DNA from: Planctomycetaceae bacterium
GTDB lineage: Bacteria > Planctomycetota > Planctomycetia > Pirellulales > Pirellulaceae
Length of the DNA stretch: 5,049 nucleotides
Assembly: GCA_007129635.1 (NCBI GenBank)
Contig: SKVE01000858.1
Location: forward strand, 1-5,049
Direction of reading: 5' to 3'
Below the pieces are notes generated by a model. The model was not told where the DNA came from, did no database searches, and saw nothing but the letters and a program-made list of their open reading frames with translations. The position numbers and the translations under genes were made by a program. Shown in pieces: positions 1 to 5,049 of this stretch (its first letter is position 1; each line of letters begins with the position of its first letter).

Positions 1-1
1 C

Positions 2-1606
2 GACGGCGGCACGTTTGGAGATCCGCCCGATGATCAGCCGCTGGAGACCTCCAACACGTTGTCCATCTCGGTGGCCCCGCTGAACCGGCCACCGACCGCT
101 CGGGATGATCAGATCGAGATGCCCGAGGGCGGCGTAGCCGAGTTCAATGTCTTGGCCAACGATTCTGCGGGCCCCAACGAGGACGCATTCCAGACGATCC
201 GGGTGATCAGCGTCGATACGACAGGCACGCAAGGAACGGTCGAGTTGTTGAACGCCGAAACCGGCGATTTCCGTTACACGCCGCCCGATCCGCACTTCAA
301 TGGCCAGACGACGTTCTCGTATATCATTCAGGACGACGGCCAATCGCTGATCGATGGCGTGATCGTGGATGATTTCAAGACCGATTCGGCCGTGGTAACG
401 ATTTCGATTTGGGAGGTCAATGATCCGCCGGTTGCTGAAGACGATCTGGTGCTGATCGATCCGCAGCCTGCCGTCGGACAGCAATTCCGGTTCCACGTGT
501 CGGAGTTGTTGAGCAACGATCGGCCCGGCCCGGCGAACGAAAGCCACCAGGAGCTGACGATTATCAGCGTGACCATGTCGGCCAAAGGCGCTTCGGTCGA
601 ACTGATAGGTGATGAAATCGTCTATACCGTCCCCGCAGGCTTTGGGAATTCCGATACGTTCGAGTACACCGTCCAAGATGACGGGACCACTCGTGGCCAG
701 CCCGACCCGAAGACGGACACGGCCACGGTGACCGTCCGCGATGTGGTGCTCAGTTCCGTCGCCGGCTACGTTTACATCGATCTCGATGAAAATGGCCAAA
801 AGAACGGGGACGAACCCGGCATCGCCGGGGTGCGGATTCGCTTGAGCGGTACCGACTTGACTGGGAATTCGTTTGTCGAAGAGACGGTGACCGACGGCGA
901 TGGCCGTTATGAGTTCTCGGGAGTCTTCCCCAGCCAAGACGGAACGGTGTACACGATTTCGCAACCACAGCAACCTGCCGGGATGCGGGATGGCTCCGCC
1001 TCGCCCGGTAATGGCGGCGCCGTGGTCAGCAATCCGAACGCGATCCGCGTGCACGTGCCTCTGATCGGTTTCGGGTCCGACCCTAACAACAGTATCACGG
1101 ACAATAACAATTTCGGGGAACGAGGACTGTCGGCCGAGTTCACCTCGATCAATCCGTACCGATCGCTGTTGTGGTCGGAGATCAACGGCAATGACCCCTT
1201 GTTGGCGTCGGGTTGGTTGTTCGCCACCGATGCGGCGGGCAATTTGCAATGGTATATCAATATCGGCGGCTGGCAGGATTACGTGCCCGGCCAGTCGGTG
1301 GATGCCGATTCGCACCATTATCAAGTCCAGATCAATAACGGCTCGATGTGGGTGACGGATCGAAACGCAGACATCGAGCGCTGGCTATCGGTGGACCTGT
1401 CCAGCGGTCGCATGCGGCAACTATCGGCCAACGGTAGCACCATTCACCACATCATCGGCAGCCCGGATCTGTTCGATCTGCCCAGCTATGATCCTCCCAC
1501 CACCAACGGCGGCAACGGCGGCGGTTCCGGCGGCTTGTTCTCCGGCGAAGGAGAAGCCGACCAGTACGCTCAAGCTGTCGACGCGCTGTTCGCAGCCTAC
1601 GAATAG
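2..1606 (+). CDS. Large exported cadherin-like / SdrD_B-type modular protein, C-terminal part (5' end outside window)
   Basis: The frame is open to the left edge, so this is the last 534 residues of a longer protein. The TTG at 59 is not a credible start: coding continues upstream and no Shine-Dalgarno is seen. In window residue numbering, modules are: a cadherin-like/Ig-like domain at about 28-138 (joint NRPPTARDD, then NVLANDS, RYTPPDPHFNG, FSYIIQDDG); a second at about 140-245 (NDPPVAEDD, ELLSNDR, YTVPAGFGNSDTFEYTVQDDG); an SdrD_B/Cna_B-like domain at about 250-373 (GYVYIDLDENGQKNGDEPGI, DGDGRYEFSGV, ending NNNFGE) with an Asp-rich loop likely to bind calcium; an unrecognised module at about 374-495 (SGWLFATDAAGNLQW, NNGSMWVTDRN); a Gly-rich linker near 501-514; and a tail ending DALFAAYE. 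Such modules act outside the cell in adhesion or as surface scaffold. The exact role is unknown. No enzyme motif is visible in this part. Confidence 0.9.
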   Translation, partial: DGGTFGDPPDDQPLETSNTLSISVAPLNRPPTARDDQIEMPEGGVAEFNVLANDSAGPNEDAFQTIRVISVDTTGTQGTVELLNAETGDFRYTPPDPHFNGQTTFSYIIQDDGQSLIDGVIVDDFKTDSAVVTISIWEVNDPPVAEDDLVLIDPQPAVGQQFRFHVSELLSNDRPGPANESHQELTIISVTMSAKGASVELIGDEIVYTVPAGFGNSDTFEYTVQDDGTTRGQPDPKTDTATVTVRDVVLSSVAGYVYIDLDENGQKNGDEPGIAGVRIRLSGTDLTGNSFVEETVTDGDGRYEFSGVFPSQDGTVYTISQPQQPAGMRDGSASPGNGGAVVSNPNAIRVHVPLIGFGSDPNNSITDNNNFGERGLSAEFTSINPYRSLLWSEINGNDPLLASGWLFATDAAGNLQWYINIGGWQDYVPGQSVDADSHHYQVQINNGSMWVTDRNADIERWLSVDLSSGRMRQLSANGSTIHHIIGSPDLFDLPSYDPPTTNGGNGGGSGGLFSGEGEADQYAQAVDALFAAYE

Positions 1607-1621
1607 TCCGAACGTGTCTCA

Positions 1622-1657
1622 CTCCCATCCCCTCTTCGTCCTGAAGAGGGTCGGGAG
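1622..1657 (+). terminator. Strong two-part hairpin 15 bases after the first gene, without a T-run
   Basis: CCCTCTTC (1630-1637) pairs perfectly with GAAGAGGG (1643-1650) across the loop GTCCT. An outer stem, CTCCC (1622-1626) with GGGAG (1653-1657), closes it, with short unpaired bases between the stems. That gives 13 paired positions. The position just behind a stop codon suggests transcript-end or mRNA-stabilising structure. No T-run follows, so it is not a canonical Rho-independent terminator. A dispersed REP-like element is an equally good reading. Confidence 0.5.
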
Positions 1658-1660
1658 CCA

Positions 1661-1673
1661 GTCGCGAAGCGAC
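1661..1673. repeat. Short perfect palindromic hairpin next to the larger hairpin
   Basis: GTCGC (1661-1665) and GCGAC (1669-1673) are perfect inverted copies around GAA. This small hairpin starts three bases after the larger one ends (1657). Two neighbouring palindromes of different size are typical of REP/BIME-like intergenic elements. Membership of a repeat family cannot be shown from one copy. Confidence 0.35.
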
Positions 1674-1698
1674 GATATGTAATCGCCACGGACGCCAG

Positions 1699-2068
1699 TT
1701 GGTGGATGCCTGGCCCAGAAAAATGTTCCTGAATCTCGACGAGGACGGCTTCGGCTACGGCCTATGGCACTTCCTGCACAAACAATTCCTCGAACCGTAC
1801 CGCTACGAACGGGCCGACGCCGGATTGCCGGTCCCGCCGTCCAGCCCGTTGCTTCGATGCGTCAGACTCCAGCCGGTTCGTCCGGCTCCACCGATTCGCT
1901 GCATCAGCGAAGTTGGCGGATGGATTCGACTGGCGGTGGTTCGCATTCCATTCTAGAACGGAGTTCGATCCGAGCCGCGCGGAATTTTTCCGGCTTTTTT
2001 TCTCAGATCATTGGGTAAAAGAGTTGGCACGCTGGATAAATGCGCTTCGAATGACGGTGACCCTTTAG
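1699..2068 (+). pseudogene. Probable frameshifted remnant of an unrecognised gene
   Basis: Two adjoining frames look protein-like. The first (from about 1699; open since 1645) reads VDAWPRKMFLNLDEDG, then GYGLWHFLHKQFLEPYRYER. By my hand count about 80% of its codons from 1702 to 1848 end in G or C, as in real genes here. From about 1853 the frame one base further on takes over: FDASDSSRFVRLHRF, then GFDWRWFAFHSRTEFDP and AEFFRLFFSDHWVKELARWI, ending at TAG 2066-2068. A single-base insertion, or loss of two bases, between about 1816 and 1850 would explain the switch. A good terminator begins 12 bases after this stop, which supports a true 3' gene end. There is no convincing start codon or Shine-Dalgarno, so the 5' part is probably missing. 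The stretch EFFRLFFSDHWVKEL faintly resembles the N-terminal part of PiggyBac-type transposase domains, but this is only an impression. Chance reading frames are the alternative. Confidence 0.4.
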
Positions 2069-2080
2069 TCTGCGTTTCCT

Positions 2081-2108
2081 GCTAGCCTGTCGGGCTTGCC
2101 GTTTTTTT
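2081..2108 (+). terminator. Rho-independent terminator
   Basis: GCTAGCC (2081-2087) pairs with GGCTTGC (2093-2099) at six of seven positions (one T-T mismatch) across the loop TGTCG. Two bases later comes a run of seven T (2102-2108). Stem, small loop and T-run fit a classic intrinsic terminator on the + strand. It would end transcription from the remnant gene or from the first gene, and it separates them from the second gene. The stem is short, so efficiency is uncertain. Confidence 0.65.
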
Positions 2109-2134
2109 GGGCGCGCGAAAGCTGCTCTTAGGAT
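2107..2134 (+). promoter_or_regulatory. Weak candidate promoter for the second gene
   Basis: TTGGGC (2107-2112) and TAGGAT (2129-2134) stand 16 bases apart and loosely match the -35 and -10 boxes of a housekeeping sigma factor. The second gene needs a promoter between the terminator (ends 2108) and its ribosome binding site (2193), and this is the best pair I found there. Both boxes match the consensus only partly, so the call is speculative. The rest of 2135-2192 shows no feature I can name. Confidence 0.15.
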
Positions 2135-2192
2135 GGCTTCCCAGTAGGTCTGCTTTTCTGATTCGGGCACCGTGCGTCGGAACGTCGCGCTC

Positions 2193-2198
2193 GGGAGG
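2193..2198 (+). promoter_or_regulatory. Shine-Dalgarno for the ATG at 2208
   Basis: GGGAGG lies nine bases before ATG 2208-2210, an ideal spacing. It is much better than anything before the ATG at 2312, whose upstream bases offer only AGAAAG about 12 bases away. This site is the main argument that translation of the second gene begins at 2208, not 2312. Confidence 0.7.
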
Positions 2199-2207
2199 AT
2201 TAACGCC

Positions 2208-2288
2208 ATGCTGAAGCCATTTCACACCTGGACGCGTCTTTTCCAGCAACTGGGCCTACAGCCTCGAAGACGCCGCAACCCCCCCTAG
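2208..2288 (+). CDS. 26-codon leader: probable true N-terminus of the second gene, split off by a frame break
   Basis: This short frame starts with ATG after a strong Shine-Dalgarno and reads MLKPFHTWTRLFQQLGLQ followed by PRRRRNPP and a TAG stop (2286-2288). A basic, Arg-rich start followed by a 'LMVEQLTPRHLL' segment is the usual layout of LEPR-XLL N-termini in planctomycete exported proteins, and that segment lies just downstream in the -1 frame. The last three codons before the stop are AAC CCC CCC, so the ribosome meets seven C directly before TAG. If reading slips back one base there, or the tract has eight C, the protein continues as LGSRKPRTLMVEQLTPRHLL into the long frame, giving 782 residues. 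Alternatives are an independent regulatory leader peptide whose terminal Pro-Pro-stop could stall ribosomes, or a sequencing error in the homopolymer. I judge one continuous gene most likely. Confidence 0.6.
   Translation: MLKPFHTWTRLFQQLGLQPRRRRNPP
2279..2285. repeat. Homopolymer of seven C at the frame break
   Basis: Seven consecutive C lie at the exact point where the leader frame and the long frame of the second gene part. In the leader frame the tract reads (aa)C CCC CCC then TAG, which has the X XXY YYZ form of a -1 slippery heptamer. A change in tract length by one base would switch the frame, as in phase-variable genes of other bacteria. Homopolymers are also a common place for sequencing errors. 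Confidence 0.85.
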
Positions 2289-2311
2289 GTAGCAGAAAGC
2301 CACGCACTCTG

Positions 2312-4555
2312 ATGGTCGAGCAGTTGACCCCACGGCATTTGCTGACAGTTGAGGTATTGTGCAGCGGGTTGCCGGCGGAGTTCGACGGGACGGAAGCGGT
2401 TCAGGAAGTTGGGGCGGGTATTGCGAGTTCCGGACAGGAGGTGGAGGACTCGAACCCGATGAACGGCGACGCCGGGTGGCAGACTGCGCCGTCGGATGCC
2501 GCCACGTTACCACCGCAGAATTCCGCCGAGTCTTCCCAGGAAGATAGCGAGGCGTTGGACACCGGCGATCGAGTCGACGAGCCAGCCGTGGGGCAGCCGG
2601 ACCAGTCTACGACAGCAGCCTGCGGGTGTGGACCGTACACAATAGGTGCGGTTGCCGCGGGGTTGATCGAATGGCAAAACGAGGTGGGCGTAGGCGAGCC
2701 TGTTGTTCCGGTACAGAACACCGATTGCTGGCCGGGCTGGAGGCCGGATGTAAACGGCGACGAGCTGGTGACGCCGCTCGACGCCCTGCTGATCGCCAAC
2801 TCCTTGCAGTCCCCCGACTTGGCGCCGGTGGACTTAGACATGCTGGACGTCGACGGGGACGGCTGGATCACGGGCGCCGACTTTGCTGCCGTGGCCACGC
2901 ACCTGAATTTGGCGACCGCCGACACGGATACCGACACGGATACCGACACCGACACCGACGATGAGAACACCCCGCCGGTGACCGAGGACGATTACTACTA
3001 CACGCTCCACGACACCCCCATTTCCGAGGGTGCCCCCGGCGTCATGGGCAACGATTGGGACGATGACGCGGACCCGATCACGGCGGTCCTGGTCAGCGGT
3101 CCGTCGTCAGCCGCCTGGTTCCAGTTCGCCAGTGACGGCAGCTTTTACTACGAGCCGCAGTTCGCATGGACGGGCGACGACCAGTTCACCTATTACGTCA
3201 CCGACGGGACAGACAACAGCGAGACCGCCACGGTGTACATACATGTCTACAACACGCCACCGGTGGCCAGCGAAGATGGACCGTACTCGGTAGTCGCTGA
3301 TCTCGTCCTTTTCGTGCCGGCGACCGAAGGCGTCCTTAACAACGATTGGGATCCAGACGGCGATAGCATCACGGCTGTGCTAAACTCGGACGCGACGTAT
3401 GGTACCGTGAACCTCTATCCAGACAGCTCCTTCAATTACACGCCGACGGTCGCCTACGTTGGGTGGGACCAGTTCACGTACTTCGCGTCCGACGGCATCG
3501 ACGAAAGCGAGATAACGACCGTCATGATCGCCCGCAACGACATCATCCTGGAACGCGCCGTATGGGACGATTCCGCTGAAGACTGGCTGTTTGAGCCGCG
3601 CGGAAATGGCGTCGAGGAGCGATGGGTGGGCGAATATGTCTGGCTTAAAGCCAAAGCTGTCGGCCCGATGCCACCTGCGATTGCTTCTCACTCGTGGTCA
3701 GCCCAAGGCGCCTACGTTCGAGAATTCGACGTCGAGGAACCCCAGCAACGGTACGGTCGCGTCAGGCACCACAGCTCGGCGCAGTATGTGAGCGACGGAT
3801 TCTATCTGTACTGGCATGAAAGTTCAGGCGCCGGTACCTTCTCGGTGACGAACACGATTACGCTTGCTGTCGGCGGTCAAGTCACCATCAGTGCCGAGTA
3901 CACCGTCAAGTCGCCCTCCATTACCGTTCAAGTTACTGACAATACCGACCAAATCGAGTTGATCCAGGAGTTGTCGAATCCCTTTTACACGCACTACCAG
4001 CATGGGTGGGCCCCCGATCCGGCCGTGAAGTTTGACGCCACCGAGACAGCCGGGCCTGGCGGTATAGTGGGGTGGGTTCGGTTAATCGACTGGGAAACGC
4101 GCGCGTTTTTCGACCAGGATTCCCCCCCTGACGCTAATCCCGACATCGGCCCTGGCGAGTATATTATGTTGGCTTCTGGGCTGGATGTGATGTTTGACAT
4201 CCCCAACCCCTTCGCGGACGCACCGAAGACGGCGATCGACAACTTGGTCGGGCCGTCTGGCTATATTAGTCAAATCACGCAATTCCGGACCTACCTGATG
4301 TGGCAATCGCCACGGTTAGACTCCCTCCCCGTTTCTGTACGTCGCGTGAATTGGTCGTTTGAGTTTTGGGCTTGGGCTCACCACCCCTTGGGGGTCTGGA
4401 AATGGGGACCAGTATCAACCAACTCCTCATCGGTCAGCGAGCCGGTCGTCGAGACTTCATTCCCTGAATGGGAGAAGAAAGTGGGATTTGGGGTGCGCAC
4501 AGTGTATCATTCAACCGGTTTGGAGGAGACGATAACATGGCAGCCACTTGGGTGA
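2312..4555 (+). CDS. Exported modular protein: LEPR-type N-terminus, dockerin-like motif, two cadherin-like domains, unrecognised C-terminal domain
   Basis: This 747-residue frame begins MVEQLTPRHLLTVEVL, a variant of the LEPR-XLL export-signal core. Its true start is probably ATG 2208 in another frame. Next comes an acidic, Ser/Gln-rich low-complexity stretch (about 25-100). A dockerin type I-like pair of calcium loops follows at 146-200 (DVNGDELVTPLDALL and DVDGDGWITGADF), then a (Thr-Asp) linker at 204-215. Two cadherin-like/Ig-like domains lie at about 219-313 and 314-408, each with an NTPPV joint, a GNDWD or NNDWD motif and a DQFTYYVTDG-like strand. Residues 411-747 form a beta-rich, Trp-rich region I cannot name (VGEYVWLKAKAVG, FYLYWHESSGAGTFSVT, FRTYLMWQSPRLDSLPVSVRRV). 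The likely place is outside the cytoplasm, in the envelope or on the surface. Role is unknown; no catalytic motif is evident. Its 3' end overlaps the next gene by 19 bases, suggesting coupled expression. Confidence 0.88.
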   Translation: MVEQLTPRHLLTVEVLCSGLPAEFDGTEAVQEVGAGIASSGQEVEDSNPMNGDAGWQTAPSDAATLPPQNSAESSQEDSEALDTGDRVDEPAVGQPDQSTTAACGCGPYTIGAVAAGLIEWQNEVGVGEPVVPVQNTDCWPGWRPDVNGDELVTPLDALLIANSLQSPDLAPVDLDMLDVDGDGWITGADFAAVATHLNLATADTDTDTDTDTDTDDENTPPVTEDDYYYTLHDTPISEGAPGVMGNDWDDDADPITAVLVSGPSSAAWFQFASDGSFYYEPQFAWTGDDQFTYYVTDGTDNSETATVYIHVYNTPPVASEDGPYSVVADLVLFVPATEGVLNNDWDPDGDSITAVLNSDATYGTVNLYPDSSFNYTPTVAYVGWDQFTYFASDGIDESEITTVMIARNDIILERAVWDDSAEDWLFEPRGNGVEERWVGEYVWLKAKAVGPMPPAIASHSWSAQGAYVREFDVEEPQQRYGRVRHHSSAQYVSDGFYLYWHESSGAGTFSVTNTITLAVGGQVTISAEYTVKSPSITVQVTDNTDQIELIQELSNPFYTHYQHGWAPDPAVKFDATETAGPGGIVGWVRLIDWETRAFFDQDSPPDANPDIGPGEYIMLASGLDVMFDIPNPFADAPKTAIDNLVGPSGYISQITQFRTYLMWQSPRLDSLPVSVRRVNWSFEFWAWAHHPLGVWKWGPVSTNSSSVSEPVVETSFPEWEKKVGFGVRTVYHSTGLEETITWQPLG
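2921..2956 (+). repeat. Six tandem hexamers coding an Asp-Thr linker
   Basis: Six in-frame six-base units (GACACG, GATACC, GACACG, GATACC, GACACC, GACACC) encode alternating Asp and Thr. The first four form two identical 12-base copies. The run separates the dockerin-like motif from the first cadherin-like domain and is probably a flexible, acidic, calcium-tolerant linker. Because units are six bases long, copy-number change would alter linker length without breaking the frame. Confidence 0.85.
4522..4528 (+). promoter_or_regulatory. Shine-Dalgarno of the third gene, inside the end of the second
   Basis: GGAGGAG ends eight bases before ATG 4537-4539. It lies within the last codons of the second gene, so ribosomes finishing that gene stop very near it. 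This fixes the third gene's start and points to translational coupling. Confidence 0.75.
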
Positions 4556-5049
4556 GGTTCAGGACGTTCGTTCGACCAGACGTCTGCGCGATGGCCGTAC
4601 TGCTGGGGACCGGCATCGGTGTGGCAGCCGAGCTGGAGACGCCCGAGCAGCGGTTCAGCGATGTTCGGCGGGCCAGCCTTGAGCGACGTGAGCTTCGCAT
4701 CGACGGACGCGTTGTCCCGATCAAGCTAGTCCTCCTGACCTGTGATGCCGAATGCCACCGAGCCAACGTGATCGAAGTGTCGGAAGTCGGCGACATTCGG
4801 CTGAGTTGGCGCCCGGTCGGCGCTTCGAGCCGCGGTGGGACGATGGGATTTCCGGCCGCATTTGCCTTGAAGCAACCGAGACGCGATCAGGTTTTTCAGT
4901 TGGCCCGTGATTTCGCGCAGACCAAGCCAGCGATGGATTCTCTGCCGCTGCCGCGGCGGCTGCTGCTGGCCTACCGTGACGATGACGGCTGGATCGAGGG
5001 GATGTTTGACCGTGCCCATCTGTCGCCCGCCTTCCAATCCTTCGTTCGA
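4537..5049 (+). CDS. Secreted protein of unknown function, N-terminal part (3' end outside window)
   Basis: An ATG with a strong Shine-Dalgarno opens a frame that runs without a stop to the right edge, giving 171 codons of a longer gene. The protein begins MAATWVRFRTFVRPDVC, then a hydrophobic core AMAVLLGTGIGVAA followed by ELETPEQRF. This is a typical Sec signal peptide (basic start, hydrophobic core, small residues before a likely cut after VAA near residue 31). The mature part is charged (RRASLERRELRIDGRVVPIKL) with two cysteines in LLTCDAECHRANV, then DIRLSWRPVG and RRLLLAYRDDDGWIEGMF. I recognise no family. Codon use is strongly G/C-ending, as in the neighbours. The start overlaps the second gene by 19 bases in a different frame, so the two probably form one operon. 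The product is likely periplasmic or secreted and may act with, or on, the preceding modular protein; that link is inference from position only. Confidence 0.8.
   Translation, partial: MAATWVRFRTFVRPDVCAMAVLLGTGIGVAAELETPEQRFSDVRRASLERRELRIDGRVVPIKLVLLTCDAECHRANVIEVSEVGDIRLSWRPVGASSRGGTMGFPAAFALKQPRRDQVFQLARDFAQTKPAMDSLPLPRRLLLAYRDDDGWIEGMFDRAHLSPAFQSFVR

Noticed and set aside
59..61. TTG as the start of the first gene
   Set aside because: The frame stays open and protein-like to the window edge, with no Shine-Dalgarno, so the gene begins outside the window.
907..1260. 117-codon minus-strand open frame opposite the first gene
   Set aside because: The + strand encodes a clear SdrD_B-like domain here; the minus frame shows no motif.
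1764..2018. Third + frame across the remnant region (84 codons)
   Set aside because: Its Arg/Ser/Gly-rich, low-complexity product looks like an out-of-frame reading. The other two frames give better protein-like sequence and codon use.
2011..2040. Promoter-like pair TTGGGT and GATAAA spaced 18 bases
   Set aside because: It lies upstream of the terminator at 2081-2108 and inside the probable remnant gene, so it is unlikely to drive the second gene.
2921..2956. Short tandem repeats as a CRISPR array
   Set aside because: The units are six bases with no spacers and lie in frame within a coding region.
2401..2970. 189-codon minus-strand open frame opposite the second gene
   Set aside because: It mirrors the coding strand. 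Its Ser/Val run is the reverse of the Asp-Thr repeat, and the + frame carries recognisable domains.
4434..5037. Two overlapping minus-strand open frames at the right end
   Set aside because: They lie opposite a + gene that has a strong Shine-Dalgarno and a signal peptide. The minus products are Arg/Ser-rich without recognisable motifs, as expected of shadows in GC-rich DNA.

Overview
The window looks like GC-rich DNA from a planctomycete or close relative, carrying genes for large exported, modular proteins. The grounds are domain style: cadherin-like/Ig-like tandem modules with 'NxPPVAxDD' joints, an SdrD_B/Cna_B-like module ending in 'NNNFGE', a two-loop dockerin-like calcium motif, and an N-terminus of the 'LEPR-XLL' type (here LMVEQLTPRHLLT). 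All of these are common in planctomycete secreted proteins. No taxonomic marker gene is present, so this is inference. All genes I can support are on the + strand.

Layout. (1) From the left edge to 1606: the 3' end of a large surface or secreted protein gene, open at the window edge. It holds two cadherin-like modules, an SdrD_B-like module, an unrecognised C-terminal module and a Gly-rich tail. (2) 1607-2207: non-coding or degraded DNA. It contains a strong hairpin pair just after the stop (1622-1673), a probable frameshifted gene remnant (about 1699-2068), and a good Rho-independent terminator (2081-2108). (3) 2208-4555: a second exported modular protein. The long open frame begins at 2312, but the best ribosome binding site and the basic start of the export signal lie upstream at 2208 in another frame. 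The two are separated by a run of seven C immediately followed by TAG. A -1 slip, or one more C, joins them into a 782-residue protein. (4) 4537 to the right edge: the start of a third gene with a strong Shine-Dalgarno and a signal peptide. It overlaps the end of the second gene by 19 bases and is cut by the window edge.

The second and third genes are probably co-transcribed and translationally coupled, and both products are predicted to be exported. The first gene looks like a separate unit, isolated by the hairpins and the terminator. I see no CRISPR array, tRNA, rRNA, intact transposase or defence system. The most notable signal is the poly-C frame break at the start of the second gene. 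It could be a sequencing error, a mutation, a phase-variable tract or a recoding site, and the sequence alone does not decide between these.
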